From assembly GCF_048544455.1 (NCBI RefSeq), contig NC_133535.1, forward strand, positions 83,390,120-83,454,119: a DNA stretch of 64,000 nt. Reading direction: 5' to 3'. Shown here one piece after another: positions 36,348-47,833 of the stretch (positions are counted from its first letter, which is position 1; each line of letters starts with the position of its first letter). Below the pieces are notes generated by a model. That model had not been told where the DNA came from, searched no databases, and was given only the letters and a program-made list of their open reading frames with translations. A program made the position numbers and the translations under genes. The stretch comes from Silene latifolia (taxonomy: Eukaryota > Streptophyta > Magnoliopsida > Caryophyllales > Caryophyllaceae).

Positions 36348-37917
36348 AAAGCATGAGGTAGATTCCATCACACAATTAGATGCTCAAATAAGTGCTCATA
36401 TCGACACCATCAATTTGAAGTTCTAGAAGGCCATGACTAAGCTTGACGAAGCTTCCAAATAACCCAAACAACATGTTAATGCTATGGTGGCATCATCCTC
36501 AATTCCAAATGGAGTATGTGAAAATTGTGTAACCTTGGGACATGATCAAAAATGAATGTAGGGGAACAAATGAACAAGTGAATGCTTTCCAAGCATACAA
36601 GAATGGCACCCCTTATTCCAACTTCTATAATGAGAATACCAAATTCCACCCAAATCTTTCATACAAGAGCCAAAATGTTCAAAATCCTCAGCCAACATAC
36701 ACCCCACCTCCAATGAGAAATCAAGCTCAAAGACCCTTTTTCAACAAAAGCCAAGGATATCAAAATCAACCTTCCTACAACCAATACAATGACCAAAGCT
36801 TTGATGTTCAAAAAGCGGTCCTCCAAATGCAAAAGAACCAACAAGAATTCTTCAACTAAATGTAAAAAGATAGCCAAGCTAAACAAATCACCATCAACAA
36901 CATACTTGCCCACACCAAATTGTTAGAGACTCAAATGACTCAATTATTATCTTTTAGCTCCCAAAGACAAAAGGGGCAGTTACCTCCTCAAGGTAACCCC
37001 CCAAGGATTGAAACGGTAGTGCCGTCCATTTGAGTATTGGTACAAGATATGAGGGGCCGAAGAGGCCAACTGATGAAGATATTGTGAATGCTAGTAGTAA
37101 GCAAGGTGTTGTGGAGAACTCTAAGGAAGTAGATCCTATTACCAATGAACTTTTAAAGAAGAGAAATGAAGAGAAGGCTAAGGAAATTGAGAAAGATCTA
37201 ATTGTGATTAGACTTCCATTCCCAAGTCGCCAAGTTAAGCCTAAGTTTGATGAGCAACTTGGAAAGTTCATGGAAATTGCGAAGAACTTAGAAGTCTCAA
37301 TCTGATTCACGGAATTGATCAATCATGTTCCAGCTTATGCAAAGTGCATGAAGGATATTCTTACCTAGAAGAAATCCATCCGAAAGTTGGAGACTATTGC
37401 CTTTACCAAAGTGAGTAGTGCTATTGTTCAAGGGAGTTCCCCTCCGAAGCTCAAAGACCCGGGAAGGTTTTCTATTCCATGTACCATTGGCAACATTACA
37501 ATCAACAAGGCATTATGTGATCTTGGAGCAAGTGTAAGTGTCATTCCATACTTGGTATGTAAGAGACTAGGAATAGGAGAGCTTAAATTCACCAAAATTA
37601 CTCTTCAAATGGCAGATCGATCAATAAAGATACATTTAGGGGTATGGAAGGATGTGCCCGTGAGAATTGGCAAATTCTTCATCCCGGTAGACTTTGTCAT
37701 TGTAGACATGGAGGAGGATTCCAACATTCTTATCATCGTAGGAAGACCATTCTTGCATACCGCCGGAGTGGTAATCGATGTGACACATGGAGAGCTCACA
37801 CTTGAAGTAGGGGATGAGACAATTACATTCAATCTTGAAAAAACAATGAGAGCTCCCCGACTACATGAGCCATGCTTCATGGTCGATCACTATAGCCGAG
37901 AAAGTGATAGAAAGTAG
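36348..37917 (+). pseudogene. A0 gag C-terminus and aspartic protease
   Basis: Gag resumes after G1 with a segment containing HEVDSITQLDAQI, then a CCHC-like CENCVTLGHDQNEC, an Asn/Gln/Tyr-rich part (36542-36859) ending VLQMQKNQQEFFN, and several stops. The protease lies in the frame 37387-37917: GRFSIPCTIGNITINKALCDLGASVSVIPY, where DLGAS is the Athila-type active site, followed by ADRSIKIHLGVWKDVPVRIG and ILIIVGRPFLHTAG. Reverse transcriptase does not follow. Stops at 36859, 37034, 37303 and 37365 show decay. Confidence 0.8.
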
Positions 37918-39332
37918 TTAGAATCTTTATGAAAAGATCAAGCCAGGGGTAAAGAAACATCACACATATGGAAGGAGAAATTGGATGACCTTCAAGTAGC
38001 TCTATTCGGAGAACATGGAATTTTCAACAATAACAATGAGAGCTTGAATAGCTCGCCCATTATGATAAGTAATGAAGAAGGCCTCATTGGCCATGATAAC
38101 AAGAAAGGATAGTTGCTCTTGTCAACTCATGACATCATTGGGGAACAAGCAAGCGAAGTTTGTGGTCTATGGGACGATGAATTTGAAGGATTGGTCAATC
38201 CATATATTGGAAATGCTATGACCTTAGACCAAGGCTTTGTTGATCCTTGTCATCACTTTGACTCGGACTAAAACAATGAAGAAAACAATGCACAAAGGTC
38301 TATGCAAGATATTAATCATGAAAATGAGCAAGCCTTCGACTACTTCTACAAGGTGTTGAGCAACATCAACAATACCTTGGCTTTGACCCCTTGATACCTC
38401 TCAGAAGAAGGAGAGTTTGGTTGAGTCTTCCCTAAACCACCATTTGTAAATATTCTAACCCCTTAACTAGCATTTCATTTCCTTTATTGCATCTTTGTCA
38501 TTTTTGGATTTGCATTTTTGTGCTTTGATACAAGATTTTTGACATAAGAGAAGTGAGGGAGGTATTTTAACATGTTTTAATGTGTAGTGTTTGATCATGT
38601 GTGGGGATGGTTTATGCCTAGGCTAACCAAGCATATGTAGTGCAACCCACAACACTTAACAAGGAAAGGAAGAAGGAATAACACGAGAAGAGGAATCCCC
38701 ACGAGTAGACCTAAGCTCGTGGGAGCTGAGTACGATCCGAGCGTCTCCAGGCTCAATCCGCGCGTCCTGCTGTCGGGACGTGGGGGTTGGAAAGCTTCAA
38801 ATTGTGGGAGAAAGTCCTGTAAGAAAATTTGCACGTCCCGAACTCAATCCGAACGTCTCAACAAAAATCGAATCGAGCTGAGCTCAGGCCGCACGTCCCA
38901 GACCTGCTTTGCTATTTTAGAAAAATCCTATAAGAAGATATGCGCGTCCTGATCCCGAGCCAAGCGTTCCAGACCTAATACATAAACAAAACACGGGACT
39001 GATCCTTCTTTCCAATTTATTTTCATCTTTCAAAACACAAACATACATTTTCCCTCACTTCAACCTTCAATCCCCTCATCCAAAAATATCAATTTCTCAA
39101 CAAAATTCACCACAATCCAAACAAAAATTGCTCAAAAGAAAATTAAATCACTCCTTCGTCAACAAAAGACCATTTAACCATCAATTTCCTCACAAATTGA
39201 ATCAATTTTCTATGGTTTGAGTAAAATTTCGAAAATCCCCAATTGATGGAGGAATTGATTGAAGTTTGCAGAAGCAAGGAGGATTAAAGGAACATCTTGG
39301 TTTGTTTATACCAAATTGAGTAGGATCATACA
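37918..39332 (+). other. A0 inter-gene region with AATCCG-like array
   Basis: Up to about 38390 a decayed acidic coding tail can be followed in pieces. From about 38715 to 38990 a series of CG-rich motifs (ATCCGAGCGTCTC, AATCCGCGCGTCC, GGACGTGGG, AATCCGAACGTCTC) resembles the A1 array. A CT-rich leader then leads to the ORF1-like gene. No reverse transcriptase, RNase H or integrase is present. Confidence 0.55.
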
Positions 39333-40966
39333 ATGGCAAGGACTAAAGGCGGAACCAAGGCATCCAAAACTCCAAATTTGTCAAAGAGGCAACAAGCTCT
39401 TCTTGCATCAAAAACTTTGGTAGTAGCTCATCCAAGGGAGGAAGTCCAAGAAACCGTCAATCCTATCGAGGAACCTACCCCTTCTACTTCGATTGTAGAA
39501 CAATAGCCAAACTTTTTGGAGGTAACTTTCTTATCCGATAAACATAGGATTGCATTTCTATCTCTTGCCAAAAAGCCTATTGTAGCTACCAAGGTTATTT
39601 GCCAAGATACTTTACAAAAATTGGGTGTACTTGAGCAAACTAGAGCATTTTTCGAGTCCATGGAGTTGAAAACCCTCTTTCATATGGATGAATTGACTTA
39701 CCCCTCATTGACAATGAAGTTCATAAGCTCCTTGAGGGTGTATAAGGTAGAGACTCGAAATTATGTTGAGTTCCGACTTGAGAACACGAGTAGAAGAATG
39801 TTTAAGGGTGAGTTTGGTAAAGTGTTTGGTCTTGTGCAATATGATCATTTTGAAAAGAAGCCTTTGAAGTACGATGCCACACCCCTATAGAAAGCTATAA
39901 CCGGTTGTAAATTTGATTCCTTCCGGGAGTGCCATGCTTTATATGTTCACCATCCGGGCATAAGAACTTGGCACAAGTTTGTGGCCAATACTTTAATTTA
40001 TAGGAAAGGCACCAACCACTTCACCGAACTCGACTTTGTCTACCTCGAGTCCTTCTTGAATATTAATGGGAAGTCCACCAAAAGTTACAACATTCTTCAA
40101 TTACTGCTTGAGCAATGGTTAGACATTGATAATGGCAAAGAGGGAGCATCCTTCATCGTAAGAGGGGGCTTGTTAACATGGTTAGTTAAACACTTAAACC
40201 CGGAGTTCAACAAGGATAACACCTACAAACCGGTTAAGGGGAGCAACCTTCTTGACATAAGTACTTTGATCAACAAATTTCATTGGGTCAAAAATGACAA
40301 TCTTGATAACAAATTTGAATGGCTCATCAAGGAAGCTAAGTCCATTATCTTGCCCACCAAGATTTGCCGTATCACTACCCTTCGAACAAACTACCTCATT
40401 CCCGTCTCCAAAGAAGTCAAATTGATAATCAAGCAACAAAAGGATCCAATTGCTAAGCCCTCCTCCTCTACCATTGTGACTCGACCCTATCCTTTTGCCT
40501 ACCAAGAGTTTCAACCAAGTGGCTCTAATGTCGTGGTAGGCAATGATTACTTGACCCAATTGATGAAACACATGCATAGAGAAGTTTATGATGACCGAAG
40601 AATGCTTATCGTGCCCAATATCCACCCCTACTACATCTAGCTAGGCAAGGACATTTTGATCCTTCATGTCCTTTGCCTAGTTGGGCGGATAAGGAGGTGT
40701 TCTTCCCTAGTACTTCTCAAGATGCCGAAAAGGATAGTCGGATGGCTAATCGAAAGGAGGATGTTTTTGTTGAAGACGGGGAAGATATTGGTTCATGCCA
40801 GGAAGAAGAACAAGGTTCAAGTTCTGATGACGAAGAAGTTGGTGAATCCGCCGGTCCAATAGAGGTTGATAATGATGAAAGTGATGATTCCGATGATGAT
40901 AATTCCGATGAAGATGATGGCGGTGATGTGGCCATTGATGATGATGTCGCAATGAGCGACAATTGA
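39333..40966 (+). pseudogene. A0 ORF1-like gene (ATHILA ORF-1 family)
   Basis: One frame runs from MARTKGGTKASKTPNLSKRQ at 39333 to 40640, interrupted by in-frame stops near 39504 and 39889. A frameshift near 40640 leads to an acidic tail (frame 40673-40966, rich in Asp, Glu and Ser: DNDESDDSDDDNSDEDDGGD). The basic N-terminus, RIAFLSLAKKP, TYPSLTMKFISSL, FVYLESFLNI and GGLLTWLVKHLNPEF match A1 and the right-edge frame in order. The acidic tail replaces the Gly/Tyr-rich tail of A1. Confidence 0.75.
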
Positions 40967-43741
40967 AGGTTGACGGAGCTTTATGGAGGATACCACGAGT
41001 GCGGAGTTGAGTGCTTAACATTAACCTATTTTATTGTGAGTCTTCTACCCCTCCTTTAGCTTTGTCTTTATATCATGTTTTTAATCTTTATCTTGATCAT
41101 TTGTAGTCATTTTTGGCTCTTGATAATTTTGAGTCGTAGCACCATTCATAGGACTCCCACCTCGGTTCCATTGAGGTGTCTCATATTTTGTTCCCATTTG
41201 CAAAATCCAAAATGACAAATTAGAATCATGTATTGCATACTTGCCTTGTGCATGAACTTCCTCTCTTTCAACACTAGAGATAGTGTCTTGTTCGGTTTGG
41301 GGAAGTTCACTCACAAGGGATGCGAGTTAATTTAAATTAGCTCTCCAAACAATAAAAGCATGCATCATATAGAATAGATTAGATTGCATCACTTGGTATA
41401 TATGTCATATAGTTTGTATCCTAGTTTAGAAATCATGCATTTTCATATAGATTGCATTGCATAATTTCCTATCGTATTGGCCATTGAGGACAATGCCCAT
41501 ACTAGTGTGGGGACGGGAAATTCTAACTTGGCATTTTAAAAATTAAAAAATTTCTCAAAAATCCAAAAACATGTTCATTCCTTTGTAGTGTAGAATTGTA
41601 CATATTATATATATTTGTGTTTGTTTGTCACTCTTATCACATTAGACCGACTACGCCAATTCGAGACATGAAGGAAATAGAAGACCGCATGGTATGATCT
41701 TTCCAAATCTCCTTCCTCCTTTTATATGTTAATGACAATGTGGCTTTATTTTGGTTGATGACGTACAAGCCAATGTGATGTTAGGAGATGCATTTAGTTT
41801 ATATGGCATACTAGTTGATAGAAGCATTTACATTAGGTTGTATATATGTTAGATGCATCATAGCATGTAGTTTCATTCTAAGAAAATTTTGTGAAAACAT
41901 CTATTTGGGAAGCTTGATAAGTGTATATAAGGCCCTTGTAGATACTTTTTCTTCTTGAGACCTTGCTCATTATAATACCTATAAAACACCCTAGGATGTG
42001 TCATGCTAGTATCCTTTGACCCATGGATTAAGGCCTAGTCAAGAGTACCTTGTGGTGTGATAATTCCTTGGCTACCGTTTATTCCAAGGTGACCCTTGAA
42101 ACCATGAAACCATCTTCCACTTCTATCATATCTTTCACACAAAAAGGGAATGGGCATAAAACTTCTGAATTTGAGTTCAAGCACCAAAATGAAAATCAAG
42201 AAGTTTGCGCAAATTGCATCAAAGAAAAGAGGAGTACAAAGAATAAGAACTCCTATGCTTTAATAAAAGCACCCTCGTTACAAATTAGGGTGACTTTGAA
42301 AAATGTTCAAAAAATGCAAAAATTAAAAATTGTCAAGTATCAAAATGCCAAACATCAAAGAAATGGCAAGAAATTGTTCTCAAAAATGTCAAATGCCACA
42401 AGAAATTGGGGGAAATAACAAAATCAAAAGCAAACTCCCATTATGAAACACAAAATCATATTAATCCTTTTCCATTGATCCCACTTTTGTGCATGGCGTA
42501 GAGGGGACGACCCTTATTCTTGTCTAGGCAAGAAAGGGAATTCTGCGATCCTACAGTGTTTCTAACACCATAGGGAGTCTACTCTTAACAAAAGCATTTA
42601 GCAATTAAGGACAAAGGTACTCCAGCTTGACACAACTTGGAGGTGATTTGTTGGTATCCTTATAGGCTTAGTAACTTGAAGAAACCATAGCTATAATGGA
42701 GTGTGTACCCTTAGATTCCTTCCCTTTTCGATAATTTCCGCCACTTAGATGAGGAAAGTGGCTATTCCTTTTTGTATATGCATCCATTATTTGTTTTATG
42801 TGATTAATTCAAGGATGCATCACCATTTTGGCAAGCCCCACCTTGCCTTGTAAGAAGGCATCTTACCTCATGGATGTCTTGTTGTGAGTTGAAGGGCGGA
42901 GTGAGACTCGCTAATTGTCTCATATCGGCTACCCACCTCCTACTGATTCAACCTGGTTATGGAAGAATATTTGTAAAGTGAAAGATAAGCTCAAAAATGG
43001 GTATATAGACAGGATTTGGACCATGAGTCCTAAAGGACACTCTATCAAGGGTGGGTATGACTGGCTATCTCCTGCTCATGATGCCCCTAACTGGACTGCT
43101 CTTGTGTGGAACAACTGGAATATCCCAAAACACTCTATGACTACCTGGCTTATAATGCATGAAGTAATGAATCTGAAGAGTAAATTATACAGGTTTGGTT
43201 GCTATGCAGATGATCTGTGTATACTTTGTCAGAGACAGCCTGAAACTGTGGAGCACATGTTCACAAACTGTGTGTATACTGTCAGAGTTCAGTCCCAACT
43301 GGTACAGTGGTATGGTGGCTCTTTCCTTACTGTGAACAACTTGATTGCAGTCAGCAGGAATAGTATACAGTGGAAGATCAAGGTTGCCATGTTCAATGCC
43401 TTCAACTATTCCATTTGGTATCAAAGAAATAATGCTAGGGTTAATGACTGGTTGTTAAGACCTGAGATAGTTGCTGCTCGAATAGAGGAGGATATTAGGA
43501 GAAGAGTTAAATCGAAATGCAGGGCAGTTGATGACCAGATTGTCCTCATTTAGCTGCAAAGTATGGGAGTGATCTGATTTCCTTGTATTGGGATTTGATC
43601 CCAGAACCTCTTCTAATTATTTGATTTGTTATGATATATAATATACTCACATTACACCAAAAAAAAGGATAGTTTAAATAAAGGTCAAAGTTTTAATCAC
43701 CTCTTTACTCGGGACGAGCAAAGGTTCGGTTTGGGGATGTT
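40967..43741 (+). other. A0 3' non-coding region
   Basis: It is homologous to 21534-23600 of A1 in reverse orientation. The dyad CATTGAGGACAATG is at 41482-41495, just before AGTGTGGGGA. The polypurine tract is about 43726-43741. A LINE fragment is inserted at 42930-43668. The frame at 42050-42418 is not supported as a gene. Confidence 0.6.
42930..43668 (+). mobile_element. 5'-truncated LINE (L1-like), 3' end with poly-A
   Basis: The coding part (to 43553) is the C-terminal zinc-binding region of a plant LINE reverse transcriptase: WLWKNICKVKDKLK, HSIKGGYDWL, CYADDLCILCQRQPETVEHMFTNC (Cys/His cluster) and NYSIWYQRNNARV. A short 3' UTR and an A(8) tail follow. Comparison with A1 puts the left junction after CTCATATCGG and the right one before GATAGTTTAAATAAAGG, with about 14 bp of A0 lost at the site. 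Confidence 0.85.
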
Positions 43742-45288
43742 TGATGTGACTCATATTTGAGCACATTTAGTCCCCGAATTAACCTCGTTCCCATGCTTTC
43801 TAGCATATATTAGGGTCATTTCTTATCTTTAGTTTCCCATTTTGCATATTCTTTGAGGTTTTATGTCCTTGGTAGGAGAGGATTGCTAGCCTTACATTTA
43901 TAGAGCAAAATGGAGCTAAATGGATCGCATCTAATGAACAAGCATTGAAGAGGATACCAACACTAGAAGCCTAAGCAAATAAATCAAGTGAAATGGGCAA
44001 TGATGAAAGATCCGTGCGTCCCTAAGACAGTCCCCACGTGTTGTTAGGGAGCCAAGAATAAGAGAAGAACCCTGTCCCAGGATCCGAGCGTCCCAGACAT
44101 AGGATCCGAGCGTCCCAATTCCAGCCCGAGCGGATCCCCTTACAGGACCAAGCGTGCTTCAAGCCAGGACGCGCGGATTTCCTTGGGAGTTTTTACTCAA
44201 TCTGCGCATGTCCCTCGAGAGTTGCAAATGATCAAGCTTCTCTTAGGGTCTTAATCGTCATTTAAGCCCTTAGTAACCCTAATCCTTGTACTTAATGTTA
44301 GTATAAATACCCTATTGTATTACCTAGATTAGAATCTTATCATAATCAATCTCTTAATCAAAGTTGTAATACACATTTCAATATTAATCACATCTTAATC
44401 TTTCATTAATCTCTCAATTGTTCTTAGTTTTAGTTGGGTAATTAGAACATTATTTGGGGTTTATTGGAGGATTGATAACCTTCCCTCAATCATCAAGTTT
44501 ACTTCTATTATTCTTTGCTTTATTATTTGGATCATCTCAAGTAGGTATAATCCCTTTTACCTTTCTTAATTATTGTTAAGCATATCATTTGTTCATCATG
44601 TGTTGCTTTGTTAGTATGATTGACAACCTTATTAGCATGCAAAACTTGATCATGAGTGAGTAGTCCTTTAGTTAGGGTTAGTGTGGAATTAGGGGAATCA
44701 ATCATGGGATTAGATATATGGTTAAATTAATATGCTTTCATAATTAATTGCTTGCTTGTTGTTATTTCAACCTATGCACATGTTATGTTTGATGAAATGC
44801 TAGACTATGAAACCTTGTATTTTTTACCAATCTCTAATCTTTTCAATGAGGCTCGTAAGACATAAACCAACTTAAGCCTTGTTAGACCATGCATAAAGTT
44901 GAATAGGAAGAGACTAAGTCGACTTGTAGGAGTTGTAAAGTCTTGATCGACTCGGCACCGGGACCTAAATCTTCCTAGGGATTGTAAGATATACACTAAC
45001 TCAATCCCATCACAACAATAAGTTGCTTGTATCTATTTGAGAACATGTTTGTATGATCTATTTCCATGAATCCCTTATGAACCCATGACACCCTAGTGCC
45101 TTTAATCAATTGTTTCCAAACCCCTTTAATTGCTTTACTTTGTTTTCATTAATGTACATCTATCTTGTTGATTAGTTTAGACCGCATCTCATCTTAACCC
45201 AAATTTGTGACACCCTAAGACATAACTACTTGCAATTGAAACCCTAAATCAATATCCATCCCTTGGGATCCGACCTTTACTTACCACT
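43742..45288 (+). mobile_element. A0 3' LTR, right end truncated
   Basis: It starts TGATGTGACTC after the polypurine tract and shares the order of elements with the A1 LTR: CG-rich array at 44008-44220, TATA at 44302-44309, and the end GGATCCGACCTnnACTTACC. It is cut at 45288 by the LTR fragment that starts TGTAGATGCCC. The array motifs are GATCCGAGCGTCCCA, GCCCGAGCGGATCC and GACGCGCGGATTT. Confidence 0.8.
44302..44309 (+). promoter_or_regulatory. A0 LTR TATA box
   Basis: GTATAAATACCC, about 80 bp downstream of the CG-rich array. Confidence 0.6.
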
Positions 45289-46826
45289 TGTAGATGCCCG
45301 GTATCTGCTGAGACTCCAACAAACACCCGATGATTATCGGACTGCAACATTCTTTGGAATCGCAGCGTTTGATCGACAGTTCGTGAACAACTCTATGTCG
45401 GAAAACATAAAACGATTTCGAAAATAACATTTCAAAACTTTTCAAAAGTACCTGGAGTGTTTAATGCATGACGACGGGGTCGCAATGACAGTAACTAGAG
45501 TCAAAACCGACACCGGACCAAAAACCGACTCAAAATTAAAATCCCGACTCCAACAACGAGTCAAACCGAGTCAAACACAAAAAAACAAACCATTCAAATG
45601 CTTCCATGTTAATATTTCCCGGAATCTTACATATTGAAGTACCAAACATGTTCATCCAAATCCTAGGATAGAACAAATCATGATTGCACTTGTGTGAAAG
45701 CGACAAGACACCTCGAAGACGTGCGACGAGGCTCGCGCCTCGTTGAGCAGCCCAGGTGGCCACGTCGCTCAAAACTTACATAACCACTCATTCTCCTATA
45801 AATACCCCTCAAATGCCACCATTTGTAAACTTACGCGATTGTCCGCCCCCTCTTTTCTCCCTTAAAATTCTAGACTCGACTTCTTAAGTCACAATCCGAC
45901 ACGTGTTTACGACCTACCGATCGTAAACGTAAGCCTTACACATTGTTTGGTACCGTCATCGTGCATTAAATCACTTGACCGACCATTTCGACCACTACAC
46001 CATCACTAAACTTAACAAAACACTCTTTTTACTTACTAAAATGGTTTTAAACCGAGTCTTTTTTTACCAAAAGAGTAGATACACTTACGTCGGTTTCTCG
46101 CCATAAGCCAAGCATGTAAGTATGAGGGTGTAAAAATCCTTCTTTTATCATGTCTTTACTTGTTTCATGACTATAATATGCTAAATCATGCATAACATGC
46201 TCCAAAACATGGGAAGAATGAGCCAAAACCGGACTTTTTGGTTGAGGCAGAGGCTACTTACGTAGCACATAGGATCGCGCCTAAAGCAGCCTGCCCGGCC
46301 TGAAGTCCACTCCATGTTTGGTCTCTTCTTTTCTTCTATTTTCATTTTCATGTTTGTAATCGGTTTTTACCATTTCAAGTATTTTCAAACCCTTTTTATT
46401 TTCTTTTACAAGTTTTAACCATAAAACATTTTTCACCCTTGGTTCTTAATACCATGACGGTTTAATCCGTGTTTCGGTAATAATATTTTGTTAATTATAT
46501 TTAAAAGGTATTTTAAAACCTTTTATTTCACTTCTTTACATTTTGGGAGGTATTTTAAAGCCTTTCATCATTTCTTTACATTTTCAAAATAAATGTCTTA
46601 GTCACCAACACAAAGTCATCCTTGGTTCTACATACCATGTCGGATTTTAACCCGAGTACGATGATGAGTATTGACTAATTATATTCAAATGAACTTAAAA
46701 CAATTAGTTCATAATTATTTTCAAAACTATTCATGTCAAGCTTACAAAGTCAAACCCGACATCGAAGACCGTCAAATAAATGACGATTATTCAAGTCTCG
46801 TTCTTCAAATCAACACGAAAGCGGCC
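45289..46826 (+). mobile_element. Tat/Retand-like LTR, right-truncated
   Basis: It aligns with 4644-6165: same start, GGCTCGCGCCTC at 45730-45741, TATA near 45799, and the CGACACGTG/CGACGCGTG block. Similarity stops at about 46820 where element P begins. Its remaining 960 bp are not found elsewhere in the window. Confidence 0.85.
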
Positions 46827-47490
46827 TGTTTTGTGTGGATTTTGCGCAAGGAGAAATCAGGTCAGGATAGATTTTGGTAGGGTTAACTAGCTCTAGTTAG
46901 TCTGTAAATTAGGACGTCAGGGTGAAATACAGAAGTAAAAGTACAATAAAAAGAACAATAATTAGACAAAGGATTATGTACATGAAAACCTTTAAATGGG
47001 AAAAAACCACGAGCACCAAGCCAGGAGAGGATTTCACTATCGTGTTGAGAATTTAGCACAATGGGATGTAATTATCTTTAAAAGTAGTACGAGAATATCG
47101 TATGCTACATTTTGTCTTGTATGCGTCTTCTGCCTCTAAATGATTTTCCAAATGTTCCTTTATATAGTCATATGCTAAACGGCTGGTAAATCTCCTCATT
47201 AATGCTTATCATTAATGCTTAATATTCTGTATTAATTACCCATAATAATATCCATTGTTACGCCCTTAATTACTGCTTTAATTGCTGAATCTTCCCATTT
47301 AATGTTGTGCGCGTAATGTTCTTATAATATGATCTCCTGGTCTGATATCGTCCTGATATTTCTATCGTTGTCCTCTCCATGGCCTGGCGCCTATCTTCAT
47401 GTGTCCTGGTAACTTGACATCCTGACACCCTGACTGTCAGGCCAAGGCAAGATATTGATCAGGGATATTTGCGGATTTCCAGGCCCAACA
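46827..47490 (-). mobile_element. P 3' LTR, about 664 bp
   Basis: On the minus strand it begins TGTTGGGCCTGG, right after the purine tract ATAAGGGGCAAT (47491-47502), and ends near the break with the neighbouring LTR. A TATA box TATATAAAGG lies at 47158-47167 on the minus strand. The far end (TG at 46827 on the plus strand) is inferred from loss of similarity of the flank. Confidence 0.6.
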
Positions 47491-47696
47491 ATTGCCCCTT
47501 ATATCCTTATTTTCGATGTGTGAGGACAAAAAATAAGGAGATAACTTCTAATGACGGAAAACTACTTAACGGTTGATTTGTGACTAACCGGCTTCTGTAA
47601 CGGCTAGTTGTTTAGTTCATGCCACGTGTTATTTTTACTGCAACCTCTTAAATGATTATTCATCCTACTTGCGGTTGAAACCCTAGTTTTACCCAC

Positions 47697-47704
47697 TATA
47701 AATA
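47697..47704 (+). promoter_or_regulatory. TATA box of P antisense gene
   Basis: ACTATAAATACCC, 130 bp upstream of the ATG at 47834, followed by a CT-rich leader. Confidence 0.7.
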
Positions 47705-47833
47705 CCCCCCCTTACTTCATTAAGTTAATCTTCACCAAAAAATCAACTTTGCCTTCTTCTAATAATTCTCTTCTTCAACTTCTTTAATTCCCAGTTTTTA
47801 GTCTTTGTTTCATTTATAATAATCTCTCAAAAA

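Larger units (their letters stand above)
12309..45288 (+). mobile_element. Athila-type element A0, interrupted and 5'-truncated
   Basis: A0 is the outer element of the nest. Its parts are the gag N-terminal region (12319-13221), the gag C-terminal region and protease (36348-37917), an ORF1-like gene (39333-40966), a 3' non-coding region (40967-43741) and a 3' LTR (43742-45288). G1 splits gag; a LINE 3' end sits in the 3' region; a Tat LTR cuts the LTR's right end. No 5' LTR or primer site is in the window. No reverse transcriptase or integrase is seen between protease and ORF1-like gene, so A0 was probably non-autonomous before it decayed. Confidence 0.7.

Noticed and set aside
42050-42418. 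122-codon frame in the A0 3' region
   Set aside because: The homologous region in A1 lacks it; no domain is visible.
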